From Streptomyces filipinensis (GTDB lineage: Bacteria > Actinomycetota > Actinomycetes > Streptomycetales > Streptomycetaceae), in assembly GCF_014649495.1 (NCBI RefSeq), contig NZ_BMTD01000035.1, forward strand, positions 1 through 56,977: DNA of 56,977 nucleotides, read 5' to 3'. The notes under the pieces were generated by a model. That model had not been told where the DNA came from. It saw only the letters and a program-made list of their open reading frames with translations, and searched no databases. The translations under genes and the position numbers were made by a program. Positions 14,479 to 22,606 of this stretch are shown here, in pieces. How positions within the stretch are numbered: the stretch's first letter is position 1; the number at the start of each line of letters is the position of its first letter.

Positions 14479-15510
14479 TCAGGGGCGCCGCGGGCGGCTC
14501 GCCTCCCCGAAACCCGGCACATCCCCGGGGCCCATGTCCACGCGCAGCCGCTTGAAGCGCACCGGGTGGCGCCAGACGCCGCCGTGGTCGACGGCCCGGT
14601 CGGCGCTGATCTCGGCCACCGCGTCCGGGCGGACGAGGGTGACATCCAAGACGTCGCGCGAACCCCACGACGCGGCGAACTGCACTCCTTCCCAGGGGTG
14701 TCCGGGGCCGGCCGGGGCCAGATGCCCAGCGACCTGGCGGGCCTGCTCCGGGCGCAGCGTGGTGGTGCGGCCGACGGTGCGCAGCCGTCCGTCGGTGTCG
14801 TGGCGGCCGAGGACGAGGAGCTGGGGGTGGGTGAGGGTGCCGGTGATCGCGCCGACGATGGCTTCGCTGGTGTCTCTTCTTTTGATCTTGGTCCAGCCCC
14901 GGCGGCCCGTCAGGTAAGGCGCGCCCATCGGCTTGGCGACGATGCCTTCGAGGCCGGGGACGTCGGTCCAGGACTCCAGCCACTCCCGCGCCGTCGCCGT
15001 GTCGGTGGTCATGGGGCAGAGCGTCCATGGCGAGGTGAGTGCGCGGGCGGCGAACAGGACCTCCAGGCGGCGCCTGCGCTCTACGTAGGGAAGCGTGAGC
15101 AGTTCGGTGCCGTCGGCCATCAGGATGTCGAAGGCGACGTAGAGGGCGGGCAGGCGGGCCGCGAGGGCGGGGGCGTTGCGGGCGCGGGCGGCGGCGCGGC
15201 GTTGCAGGCCCTCGAAGGACAGGGCGCCGGCCTCCAGGTCCCAGGCGAGGACTTCGCCGTCGAGGACCAGGCCGTCAGGCAGCTGGGCGGCGGCGGTCAC
15301 CAGGTCGGGGAACGCGTCCTGGACCAGGGCGCCGCGGCGGGTCTGGAGCAGCACCCGCCCACCCGGACGGTCCGGGGTGAACACGAGCAACCGGTGTCCG
15401 TCGAACTTGTACTCATACCCCAGACCCGGCCCGGAACGGGGCGGAACCGGGATCGTCTCGGCGGCCTGCGCCAGCATCGGCGCGACCGGCGGCCGTAGCA
15501 CCACCGCCAC
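14479..15510 (-). CDS. ATP-dependent DNA ligase (LigC/LigD-ligase-domain type)
   Basis: The product is 343 aa from GTG 15510; GTG 15504 has better spacing to GGGAGG and is an equal candidate. Motif I with the adenylated lysine is YEYKFDGHR (Lys35). Others are LVLDGEVLAWD (motif III), YVAFDILMADG (IIIa), LEGIVAKPMGAPY (IV) and WTKIKRR (V). The C-terminal OB-fold follows. Size and motifs fit the single-domain bacterial ligases related to LigC or the ligase part of LigD, which seal nicks or ends with ATP. No Ku or primase gene lies beside it. On a linear replicon it could help in end repair or transfer. Confidence 0.9.
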   Translation of the reverse strand: MAVVLRPPVAPMLAQAAETIPVPPRSGPGLGYEYKFDGHRLLVFTPDRPGGRVLLQTRRGALVQDAFPDLVTAAAQLPDGLVLDGEVLAWDLEAGALSFEGLQRRAAARARNAPALAARLPALYVAFDILMADGTELLTLPYVERRRRLEVLFAARALTSPWTLCPMTTDTATAREWLESWTDVPGLEGIVAKPMGAPYLTGRRGWTKIKRRDTSEAIVGAITGTLTHPQLLVLGRHDTDGRLRTVGRTTTLRPEQARQVAGHLAPAGPGHPWEGVQFAASWGSRDVLDVTLVRPDAVAEISADRAVDHGGVWRHPVRFKRLRVDMGPGDVPGFGEASRPRRP

Positions 15511-15704
15511 CCACCTCCCATCCGGTCACACTGGCCCCGCGCCCAGCCTGCACCTTGCCTTCTCCCGTAGCCCCTGCAGGACGCCGGACGGCCGAGCGGC
15601 GACCGGGTGACCGGGACGGCGTGGCAAGGCTGTCCACTAGGCCAGAAAATCGAACATGAGATCTAATGGGAGTGACAGCCTCCGCACCCCAGAAGGAGCA
15701 CTCT

Positions 15705-15872
15705 GTGACCACCCCCGCCTCCGCACCTGCCAGACCCCAGCTCGTCACCTGGGCACCCAGCCAGACCGGACCCTGCGCCCTCTGCCACGCCCCCACCTGC
15801 AAATACGGAGTCGGTGCCTCCCCCACCTGCCCGCGGTGCGCGGAAGCGCGGGCGGCGCAGTACCGGAAGTAG
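15705..15872 (+). CDS. Small zinc-ribbon-like hypothetical protein
   Basis: The 55-aa product is taken from GTG 15705, 5 bases after AAGGAGCA; an in-frame ATG at 15666 has no ribosome site. It has a five-Cys pattern, C-x2-C-x4-C-x9-C-x2-C (CALCHAPTC then CPRC), typical of a small zinc-binding fold. The next gene begins 4 bases after its stop, so the two are probably one transcript. Function is unknown. The 194 bases upstream, up to the divergent ligase gene, show no gene. Confidence 0.6.
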   Translation: MTTPASAPARPQLVTWAPSQTGPCALCHAPTCKYGVGASPTCPRCAEARAAQYRK

Positions 15873-15876
15873 CACC

Positions 15877-16221
15877 ATGTCCGCACCACCACCGGCCAGC
15901 ACCTCGCGCCTGGACCTCCTGCGCTTCCTCGAACGCGTCCAGCTGCAAGACCTCCAGCGCACCCGCGACTGGATAGCCACCGAAGAACAGCTCATCGCCG
16001 CCCAGGGCGAACGCCGGCCCGCCCCTCCCCCGCCCGCGTGGCTCATCGAGCACGGGATCGGCACCGGCCGGCCGCCTGCGCGTGTGCACGTCGGCAGCTG
16101 CTGGGACACCCGCACCCGGTGCAAGCCCGCCACCGCCGACCAAGCCCGCCGGGCGCTGGCCGAGGGGGTCTCCGCGTGCCCGCACTGCCGCCCCGACACT
16201 GCCCTCGGAGTGCTGGACTGA
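15877..16221 (+). CDS. DUF6233-like hypothetical protein
   Basis: The 114-aa product starts at ATG 15877 after GGAAG. After an N-terminal helix (LDLLRFLERVQLQDLQRTRDW) it carries the pattern common to a Streptomyces-restricted family I associate with DUF6233: WLIEHGIGTGRPPARVHVG, then ARRALAEGVSACPHCRPDT near the C-terminus. Function of the family is not known to me. It is paired with the zinc-ribbon gene before it and ends 28 bases from the convergent helicase gene. Confidence 0.7.
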   Translation: MSAPPPASTSRLDLLRFLERVQLQDLQRTRDWIATEEQLIAAQGERRPAPPPPAWLIEHGIGTGRPPARVHVGSCWDTRTRCKPATADQARRALAEGVSACPHCRPDTALGVLD

Positions 16222-16249
16222 GGTGTGGCCGCCTTGTCGCGCTGCTCTC

Positions 16250-19200
16250 TCACCAGTGGATGCCCAGCTCGTCGAGGGCGGCGATCTGCTGGGGGGTGAG
16301 GCGGCCTTCGCGGTTGCGGGCGCGTTGGACGCTGAGCCAGGCGTCGAGACGCTTGCCGTTGACGCTCGTGCCGTTGGGCGGGCGAAGGTGGCCGTGTGCG
16401 GCCTTGTACTGGCGGGCGTCGTCGAGGCGGGCCTGCCAGGCCTGATCGATCCGAACGTCGGCGAGCCCGAGGCCGGGAGTCCACTCGATGCCGAGTTCAT
16501 TGAGCGCGGCAACACGCTCGGGCGTGAGGGTGCCGCGTTGGTAGGCGGCGCGCTGGTTGCGGAGCCATACAGACAGGTCGACTCCGGTGACGGTCGTGCC
16601 GGTCGGGGGGCGGAGGTGTCCGTGCTCCTGCTGGTAGCTGCGGGCAGCCTGGAGGGCTTGCTGCCAGCGGGCCCCCTGGGGCTCCCAGTCCAGTCCGAGT
16701 TCGTCCAGGGCTGCGATCTGCGTGTCACTCAGCTGCCCGTTGCGGCGAGCTGCGCGTTGTCTGCTCAGCCAGACGGTAAGGCTGCGGACTTCGGGGTTGT
16801 CGGAGGACTCCAGTGGCCTCAGGTGTCCGTGGCGGTCGTGGAAGGCGCGGGCGGCATCAAGGTGCTGGGCGAAGGAGTCGGCGGTGTAGGCGTTGGTGCG
16901 GGCGCGCTTGAGCCGCAGGCTCAGGGTGCTCGTGCTGAGGGCCAGGGCTTCCGCGAGTGCCTTTTGTTCGACGCCCGCTTCGACCAGGGCGAGGAGGGCT
17001 TCCGCGAGTGCCTTGCCGCGCTGGTGGGGGAAGGCGCGCAGGGCGGCGATCTCCTCGTCCGTGGGAGGGCGCTTCGGGGTGGCGGCGGTCCAGATCATGC
17101 CCAGGTCGTCCAGGGCGGTACGGCGTGCGGGATCCAGGGTGCGGGGTCGGCCGGAGGGGTCGGAGACGCTGCCGGCGGCCAGGGCCCGCTGGTAGGCGAT
17201 GAAGTCACCGAGGTTGTATCCCTCGGCATCGGTGTGGTTGACGGGGACGGCGAGGTCGCCGTGGCGGTCGCGGTAGCGGCGGCACGCGGCGAGCCCGTCC
17301 GCGAAGCGGGCCTCGCGTACGTCCCAGATCATGCCCAGTTCGTCCAGCGCGCTCACGACGCCGGAGTCGACGTCACCGTGCGCGTAGCGGTTGCGGCGCG
17401 TCTTGAGGGCGCTGCCGAGCGGGTAGCCGTCGTCGGTCACGTGGGCCTGGGGCACGCGCAGGTGACCATGGGCAGCGTGGAAGGCACGGGCACGGGCGAT
17501 CAGTTCCTCGTTGGCCTGCGCCCGGGTATTCCAGGTCATGCCGAGCCGGTCCAGGGCAGCGATCCGCTCGGGGGTCAGGCGTCCCGCGGCGTAGTCGCGG
17601 CGCAGCATGTTGATCCGCATACCGAGCCGGTAGCCGTCCTGGGTCCTGTAGGTCTGGGGGACGTCGAGGTGGCCGTGGGTCTCCCGGTAGACGCGGGCGT
17701 GACCAAGGGCTGTCTGGAAGCGGTACCAGTCGGGGTCCCAGATCATGCCGAGCCGGTCCAGGGCAGCGATGCGGTCGGCTGGCATCCAGCCCTTGCGGCG
17801 GTGTTGCCGGGCGTTTTGGATCCACCGCCCGAGCCGTCGCCCGTCGTCGCTGACGTAGCCAGCGGGGACGTCAAGGTGACCGTGCTGCTGGTAGTACACG
17901 GCGGCGGCACCAAGTCCTTCCCACCAGGGGGAAGCGCTCTGGCGTACCAGCAGCAGCTCGACCTGTTCGATGAGGTCCTGGCCGGCGCCCCAGGGCAGCT
18001 CGACTGTGATCTTCGACGGAAGGCCCGGGTTGCGGGACGTGTCCTTGCTGCGCTGGTTGTCCAGGGCGATGCCCAGGGGCTCGTCGTGCGCACGCAAGGC
18101 GCGGACGACCCGCCAGAGGGTGTCGTAGTCGCCGGGGTCCAGTTCGCCGATCTCGCCGTCCTGCTCGGGCACGATGAGCGGCACGATGATGGTGGACAGG
18201 CCCGGGGTGTCGGGGTGGGGTCGCAGGGTCCGGCCCACCGCCTGCACGATGTCCACCGCGCTGGACTTGGGGTGCGCGAACAGGGCAGCGTCGAGGGCCG
18301 GGACGTCCACGCCCTCGCCCAGGATCCGGGCGTTGGCGACCACGGACCACCCGCCGGCGGGAGGTAAGCGCAGGCCGTCGAGGATCCTGTCGCGCAGCTG
18401 GGGACTCATCTCGCCGTGGATTACGTGGGAGACGGGGGCGGGCAGGTCGGGGGCCAGACGGCGGGAGAGGCCGGGCAGGGAACGGGCGAACTCGGCCGCC
18501 TGCGCGACGCGGGAGTGAAATGACACCGCGCGCCGCACCCCGTACTTCTGGGCGGCGCGAACGAGTGCGGCCTGGGCGACGAGGGTCTGCATGGACGGCG
18601 CGCCCGGGCCTTCGACGTACTCGTGGGTCTTGTCGGCGAGCAGAGCGCGGGCCTCGCTCTCACGGATCCCAACGACGTAGAGGCGGTAGTCCTCCAGGTA
18701 GCCCTCGGCGATGCCGCGGCTGAAGGGATAGGTGTAGAAGACGGGGCCGAACACCGAGGTGTCGTCCATGGACAGGTGCCCCTGGGCGCTGGCGGCCGCG
18801 TCGACGCGCGGGGTGGCCGTCATGTACAGGCGCCGGACGGCGGGAAGGTAGCCGGGTTCGGTGACGCGGCGGATCACGAATTCGGGCCGCCCCGTCAGAT
18901 GATGAGCCTCGTCCAGGATGAGGAGATCAAGCGTGGCCCCGGCCTGTTGCAGGCTTTCGTGGAGCCGGGGTGCGGAGATGTACGTGCACACGATGAGCCG
19001 CACCCCTGCCTCGGCGGGGCGGGCGAGCCACTCGGTGATGGTCTGCGGGTCGGTGGTGACCTGGGCGGGGATGTCCGGCAGGTGTGCGGGAGCGTCGGCG
19101 ACGGTGTCGTCCGAGCACACGGCGAGCACGTCCAGCCCGGTCCCAGCGGGATGGAGTGCACGCCAGGTGGTGATGGTCTGGGCGACCAGGGCCAGCGAGG

Positions 19201-19375
19201 GCACAAGGACCGCGGCCAGCCCGCCGGAGGGCAGCAGCCGCATCGCGGACTGCTGCCCCATCAGGCTCTTCCCCGAGCCGCAGGCCGCGTGCAGCTGGCC
19301 CACTCCGCCGTCGGCGAGGCCTTCGGCGATCGCGGTCACGGCTTCGTGCTGGTACGGACGCAGCTCCACTGTCAC
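16250..19375 (-). CDS. Superfamily 2 helicase with seven helicase-associated repeats
   Basis: The product is 1041 aa from GTG 19375, which overlaps the upstream stop (GTGA); GTG 19369 is an alternative. The core has LRPYQHEAV (Q-like), AACGSGKSLMG (Walker A), LLILDEAHH (DEAH), YMTATP, and in domain 2 ARILGEGVDVPALD and QAVGRTLRPH. After about residue 480 come seven Helicase_Associated repeats, each with HGHLxVP or HGHLRPP and ending IAALDxLGMxW. Between the fourth and fifth lies an HTH-like insert (QKALAEALALSTSTLSLRLK). Such helicases occur near ends of Streptomyces linear replicons, where the TtrA helicase assists transfer; equivalence to TtrA is not shown. Confidence 0.88.
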   Translation of the reverse strand: MTVELRPYQHEAVTAIAEGLADGGVGQLHAACGSGKSLMGQQSAMRLLPSGGLAAVLVPSLALVAQTITTWRALHPAGTGLDVLAVCSDDTVADAPAHLPDIPAQVTTDPQTITEWLARPAEAGVRLIVCTYISAPRLHESLQQAGATLDLLILDEAHHLTGRPEFVIRRVTEPGYLPAVRRLYMTATPRVDAAASAQGHLSMDDTSVFGPVFYTYPFSRGIAEGYLEDYRLYVVGIRESEARALLADKTHEYVEGPGAPSMQTLVAQAALVRAAQKYGVRRAVSFHSRVAQAAEFARSLPGLSRRLAPDLPAPVSHVIHGEMSPQLRDRILDGLRLPPAGGWSVVANARILGEGVDVPALDAALFAHPKSSAVDIVQAVGRTLRPHPDTPGLSTIIVPLIVPEQDGEIGELDPGDYDTLWRVVRALRAHDEPLGIALDNQRSKDTSRNPGLPSKITVELPWGAGQDLIEQVELLLVRQSASPWWEGLGAAAVYYQQHGHLDVPAGYVSDDGRRLGRWIQNARQHRRKGWMPADRIAALDRLGMIWDPDWYRFQTALGHARVYRETHGHLDVPQTYRTQDGYRLGMRINMLRRDYAAGRLTPERIAALDRLGMTWNTRAQANEELIARARAFHAAHGHLRVPQAHVTDDGYPLGSALKTRRNRYAHGDVDSGVVSALDELGMIWDVREARFADGLAACRRYRDRHGDLAVPVNHTDAEGYNLGDFIAYQRALAAGSVSDPSGRPRTLDPARRTALDDLGMIWTAATPKRPPTDEEIAALRAFPHQRGKALAEALLALVEAGVEQKALAEALALSTSTLSLRLKRARTNAYTADSFAQHLDAARAFHDRHGHLRPLESSDNPEVRSLTVWLSRQRAARRNGQLSDTQIAALDELGLDWEPQGARWQQALQAARSYQQEHGHLRPPTGTTVTGVDLSVWLRNQRAAYQRGTLTPERVAALNELGIEWTPGLGLADVRIDQAWQARLDDARQYKAAHGHLRPPNGTSVNGKRLDAWLSVQRARNREGRLTPQQIAALDELGIHW

Positions 19376-19896
19376 TCCCCCGTCGTGGGCAGGGCGGCGT
19401 CGTCGCGGCGCAGCACCGCATCGATGACGGCGAGGGCCTGCGTACGGGACCAGGACCGGCACGCGGCCGCGAGCGCGGCGGCGTCGGGGACGACGTCCTC
19501 TTCGAGGTCTTCTACTTCGTAGGAGAGCAGCGTGCCGGGTGCTTCCAGCCAGGTCACGTCGACGACGGTGCCGCGCAGGATCCAGGCGAGGGTCTGCCAG
19601 TGGACGGCTGGCAGCGGGGGCAGGTCGCGCAGTTCGGCGGCCAGGAGCCGGTCGAAGGTGTCGTAGGGAAGCTGGCGCAGGGGGTCGTCGGCGGTGCGGG
19701 CGCGGGCCACGGCCTGGCTGATCGTCTTCTCGCTGACGTTCAGCTCGGCGGCCAGGGCTTTGGCGCCGCCGCGGCCGCGGCGGGTGACCTCGGCGTTGAT
19801 GGCGCGGGCCTTGTCGTCGGCGCCGGCGGAACGCTCGGCGTTGCCGTGCTCGATCCGGGCCTCGGCCCGGGCGAGGAGATCAAGGAAGTCGGACAC
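19372..19896 (-). CDS. HTH-containing hypothetical protein coupled to the helicase
   Basis: The 174-aa product is taken from GTG 19896, 7 bases after AAGGAA; an in-frame TTG at 19914 lies inside that ribosome site. Residues about 40-65 form a helix-turn-helix (GAKALAAELNVSEKTISQAV). The C-terminal part is acidic and helical with no motif I know. Its stop overlaps the helicase start by 4 bases, so the two are co-translated. It may guide the helicase to DNA or regulate the pair. A similar HTH is embedded in the helicase itself. Confidence 0.7.
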   Translation of the reverse strand: MSDFLDLLARAEARIEHGNAERSAGADDKARAINAEVTRRGRGGAKALAAELNVSEKTISQAVARARTADDPLRQLPYDTFDRLLAAELRDLPPLPAVHWQTLAWILRGTVVDVTWLEAPGTLLSYEVEDLEEDVVPDAAALAAACRSWSRTQALAVIDAVLRRDDAALPTTGE

Positions 19897-19977
19897 GGAG
19901 GGATTCCTTTGCAAGAAAAGACCCGGCCGCCGGGGGCAGGCGACCGGGCCGGTGGGGACGGAACAGGCGCAGGGACG

Positions 19978-20601
19978 TCAGTCCTCGTTTTCCTGATCGG
20001 CGGCGGCGTTGTCCCGCAGCGTGCGCAGGTAGGCGTCCAGACCGACGCAGACGGCCACAGGGCTCTCCCCGCAGTCGGCCAGGTTCTCCAGGATCTCCGC
20101 CTCGATCTCCTCCAGCCGCTCGTCGCTGGTGGCGGCGGTAATGCCGAACTCCTCGGCCTCTTCCCCATTCACCGCGCCAGAGATGTCCCACTGCCCGACC
20201 AGGTCCTCCTCTCCGAAGACCTGCTCGTAGGGGTGGGCCACGCCGAGCCTCGCCTCGATCTCGTCCTCGGCGGCCCGGGCGTCCTCACCGAGCCGGACGA
20301 CCGTGTTGCTCCCGTCCCAGATCTCCTCCCAGTCGGCGAGGATCCGGTCGGCGAGCGGGGCGATCTCCTTCATGACCCGGTTCGCGGCGTCCGCGGTCAG
20401 CACGGGGATGCCGTAGCGGCGGTCCTGGCCGTGGTAGACGGAGAAGGGGATGCCGTTGCCGATCTCGGCGTTGTAGTCGGCGCTCAGGGTGCCGTTCGGC
20501 AGATCAAGCTCGATGTAGGCGGGCTGCACCCCGGACTGGCCGTCGTAGTGACGGAACAGCTCCGTGGGGGTGGTGCACTCGATGATCTTCACGTAGGACA
20601 C
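19978..20601 (-). CDS. Acidic hypothetical protein
   Basis: The 207-aa product starts at GTG 20601 behind GAAGGG. It is strongly acidic, with a Glu-rich C-terminal half (for example SDERLEEIEAEILENLADCG). The N-terminal half (VQPAYIELDLPNGTLSADYN) looks like a small beta-rich domain. I do not recognise the family. It is followed after 81 bp by the HTH gene and may be in its transcript. Two strong palindromes lie 48-106 bases upstream and probably control it. Confidence 0.65.
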   Translation of the reverse strand: MSYVKIIECTTPTELFRHYDGQSGVQPAYIELDLPNGTLSADYNAEIGNGIPFSVYHGQDRRYGIPVLTADAANRVMKEIAPLADRILADWEEIWDGSNTVVRLGEDARAAEDEIEARLGVAHPYEQVFGEEDLVGQWDISGAVNGEEAEEFGITAATSDERLEEIEAEILENLADCGESPVAVCVGLDAYLRTLRDNAAADQENED

Positions 20602-20648
20602 GGCGGTACCCTTCGATCGTCGGACAGCCCTGCAAGGCCATCCGGCCG

Positions 20649-20678
20649 GGTGTCGGAGGGCTGGACCCCTCCGACACC
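20649..20678. promoter_or_regulatory. 11-bp inverted repeat upstream of 20601
   Basis: GGTGTCGGAGG (20649-20659) pairs perfectly with CCTCCGACACC (20668-20678). It lies in the expected leader or promoter of the leftward gene and could be an operator or a leader hairpin. Confidence 0.5.
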
Positions 20679-20685
20679 CACACCA

Positions 20686-20707
20686 TACTTACCCCTAGGG
20701 GTAAGTA
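20686..20707. promoter_or_regulatory. 22-bp perfect palindrome, operator candidate
   Basis: TACTTACCCCT (20686-20696) is followed directly by AGGGGTAAGTA (20697-20707), a perfect palindrome with no spacer. A/T-rich ends in this GC-rich context make it stand out. It is typical of a dimeric repressor site and lies about 90 bases before the GTG at 20601. Confidence 0.6.
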
Positions 20708-20972
20708 GCAAGCGTGCCCGCCGCATGTGCTGGCAGCAAACACCCACGGGGGCCCCGGACTTGCTGCTCACGTGCCATTTGCAGAGGTCAGCTCTGTGCA
20801 CGGCGAGGGGCGCCCACTGGAAAGGGCGACAGGGTGGACCGAACGGAACGTGTCGCAGCAGCACGTACCCCGCGCGGCTGAGGCTGACGACGATCTGCCG
20901 CGGGGAGTACCCTCCCGCCCGTCCGGCGTCTCCCCGCCCCAGGCGACCGGAGGGCTTCCCCCCCCATGGGCG
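20708..20972. other. Intergenic stretch without a supported gene
   Basis: Several open frames cross this area but none has a convincing ribosome site or protein-like sequence. It separates the leftward 20601 gene from the rightward 21041 gene. Confidence 0.4.
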
Positions 20973-21002
20973 AGCCCCTGCCGGACCCGTTCGGCAGGGG
21001 CT
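20973..21002 (+). terminator. GC-rich hairpin followed by CTTT
   Basis: AGCCCCTGCCG (20973-20983) pairs perfectly with CGGCAGGGGCT (20992-21002), then TTTG follows on the plus strand. It has the form of a weak intrinsic terminator just ahead of the promoter for the 21041 gene and may insulate it from read-through. No plus-strand gene that it would end is evident. Confidence 0.45.
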
Positions 21003-21032
21003 TTGAGCGACTGTGCGCGTTGCGTGTACGGT
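21003..21032 (+). promoter_or_regulatory. Promoter of the 21041 gene, probably leaderless
   Basis: TTGAGC (21003-21008) and TACGGT (21027-21032) are 18 bases apart and resemble -35 and -10 elements. The ATG at 21041 is only 8 bases beyond the -10 and has no Shine-Dalgarno, so transcription would start at or next to the start codon. Confidence 0.45.
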
Positions 21033-21040
21033 GCTGCGCC

Positions 21041-21316
21041 ATGACGCAGCCTTTCGCCCAGGGCGAGGACCACCCGGCGTGCGGGATCTGTCCGGCTCAC
21101 CGCCTCCCGCGGGAGGGCTTCGTCGTCTACGACCGGCCAAGCCGAGAGTGCCCGTTCAATCCGGACGACGGGCTGCGGTACACCGCCGACGGCATCCCTG
21201 CCTGCGTGCACCCGGACAAAGTCGGAGTCGAGCCTGACCGGGTGGCCCCGCCGCCGGAGCCGCCGGCGCAGCTCGTCGAAGAGCCCCGGCGGCGGGGCTG
21301 GTTCAGGCGGAGGTAA
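21041..21316 (+). CDS. Small Cys-containing hypothetical protein
   Basis: The 91-aa product starts at ATG 21041 with no ribosome site, consistent with a leaderless message. A CGIC pair, a later ECPF and a further ACVHP could form a metal site. The C-terminus is proline-rich then basic (PPPEPPAQLVEEPRRRGWFR). I do not know the family. Its end overlaps the convergent gene at 21303 by 14 bases. Confidence 0.55.
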   Translation: MTQPFAQGEDHPACGICPAHRLPREGFVVYDRPSRECPFNPDDGLRYTADGIPACVHPDKVGVEPDRVAPPPEPPAQLVEEPRRRGWFRRR

Positions 21317-21869
21317 ACGCGATGTCGTGCTCGCGGCCGGCCCGGTCCATGCCGATGGCCGCGTACCGCTCGGTGAGGATGGTGACGCGCCGGTCGACTT
21401 CGCCCTTCGGGAGCCAGTAGCGGGCCGGGGGTTCCCCCCACGCGAGCCTGTAGGCGCGGTGGGTGAAGTCGCCCACCTCGTAGTCGGTATGTTCCTGGTC
21501 GGTCTGGTGGATGAGCTTGAAGCCGGTGCGGTCTGCGATGCGCGCGAAGAGCTGCGGCTGCGCGATCATGGCGTGCGTCATCTCGTCCACCGGAACCGCC
21601 ACGGCCACCTCGGCGAGGTGCTCGTCGCCGGTGAGGCCGAAGACGGCCGCCTTGAGGGCGAGAGCCCGCAGACCCTCGGTGAACAGCGGGCCCTTGTCGG
21701 TGTCGAGGGACCACCGTTCGATGACGGGGAACCCGGTGAAACACTGCCAGTCGCTGCTGTACTCCAGCGTGGCGGCCTCGAACGCGCCGAACTCCTCGTC
21801 GGCGAGGACTGCGGCCAGAACGGCCTTCGCCCGGGTGGCGGTCTGTGCGGGGGTGGGCATGGTGCTCAC
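21303..21869 (-). CDS. Hypothetical protein
   Basis: The 188-aa product starts at GTG 21869 after AAGGAG. It is a mixed alpha/beta cytoplasmic protein with a helical N-terminus (ATRAKAVLAAVLADEEFGAF), a middle LTGDEHLAEVAVAVPVDEMT and a C-terminal VTILTERYAAIGMDRAGRE. I recognise no domain. It lies downstream of two small genes on the same strand (from 22433) and may share their transcript, with a gap of about 110 bases. Confidence 0.6.
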   Translation of the reverse strand: MSTMPTPAQTATRAKAVLAAVLADEEFGAFEAATLEYSSDWQCFTGFPVIERWSLDTDKGPLFTEGLRALALKAAVFGLTGDEHLAEVAVAVPVDEMTHAMIAQPQLFARIADRTGFKLIHQTDQEHTDYEVGDFTHRAYRLAWGEPPARYWLPKGEVDRRVTILTERYAAIGMDRAGREHDIAFTSA

Positions 21870-21981
21870 AGCGGACTCCTTCGAGATGGTCCTGCAGTGC
21901 CCCGCACCAGCCCCTGGTGGGCCGGTGCGGTCCGTGCCCCGGGCGCCAGGGGGCTCTTCGTCTACCCCTGGCGCCCGGGAG

Positions 21982-22266
21982 TCATCGCCCCCGTCCGCGG
22001 CCGGTGGCCACCGACGTGGAGGGGGGTCGATTCAGGCGTTCGACGTCCTGTATCAGCGCCTTGATCTCCCGGCCGGACGGCAGACGCACCCACAGGTAGG
22101 CCTGGGAGGCATCGACGCCGGCCCAGCCGGACCCGACCTGGACCACGGCTCCCGTGAACCGGATCGGAGCCTCTCGGAGCCGGTCGTCCGGTTCGACGTA
22201 GGAGGTGCCTGTGACCTGGTCGCCGACCTTGTAGGGCGACGTGCGGCGGCGTGCCATGGTGCTCAC
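21982..22266 (-). CDS. Small hypothetical protein
   Basis: The product is 94 aa from GTG 22266, which overlaps the preceding stop (GTGA); ATG 22257 would give 91 aa. The N-terminus is basic (MARRRTSPYKVGDQVTG), and YLWVRLPSGREIKALIQD suggests a small beta-barrel or KOW/SH3-like fold. This is a guess from pattern alone. The start sequence GTGAGCACCATG is shared with the gene at 21869. Confidence 0.5.
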   Translation of the reverse strand: MSTMARRRTSPYKVGDQVTGTSYVEPDDRLREAPIRFTGAVVQVGSGWAGVDASQAYLWVRLPSGREIKALIQDVERLNRPPSTSVATGRGRGR

Positions 22267-22433
22267 CGTTCCCCGTGGCCGTCGGCATCGTCCTGGTGGT
22301 CGACGCTGGCGGGCGGCGGGTCTTCCCAGCGGGCCAGGAAGGTCGCCAGTCCATGGTCGGCGCGCAGCCGCAGGTCCCGGCTGGGAACGCCGGGCGGGTC
22401 CGGAAGCGGGCGGGGTGCGGGGTGGTCGGCCAT
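22263..22433 (-). CDS. Very small hypothetical protein
   Basis: The 56-aa product starts at ATG 22433, 8 bases after GGAGAGG. It is Pro/Asp-rich with a short helical segment (HGLATFLARWED). The stop overlaps the next start by 4 bases. A strong ribosome site and the overlap argue for a real gene; the family is unknown. Confidence 0.5.
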   Translation of the reverse strand: MADHPAPRPLPDPPGVPSRDLRLRADHGLATFLARWEDPPPASVDHQDDADGHGER

Positions 22434-22507
22434 ACGTCGGTCCTCTCCACCGGCCGGGTCGGGTACGGAGAGTTAAGCGCTGATCACCCATCAAGTCCTC
22501 GGGGAGA

Positions 22508-22554
22508 GCGGACTTTTTGGCGGACTTTCTCATCCCCGAACGGCTGAAAGTCCG
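22508..22554. promoter_or_regulatory. GCGGACTTT repeats upstream of the second TPR regulator
   Basis: GCGGACTTT occurs at 22508-22516 and 22520-22528 (12 bases apart), and its inverted form GAAAGTCCG at 22546-22554. The set lies 50-100 bases before the gene at 22607 and could be its autoregulatory operator. Confidence 0.5.
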
Positions 22555-22606
22555 GGTCTGACGCCCGTACCGTGACGGACAGGAGCGAAGCCACAAGGGA
22601 GCGCAG

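Noticed and set aside
16082..18367. A 761-codon plus-strand open frame opposite the helicase
   Set aside because: Shadow of the helicase repeats; its apparent repeats mirror the HA domains.
20589..21140. A 183-codon minus-strand open frame over the palindromes
   Set aside because: It covers two operator-like palindromes and a hairpin, lacks a ribosome site and its translation is Arg/Pro-rich.
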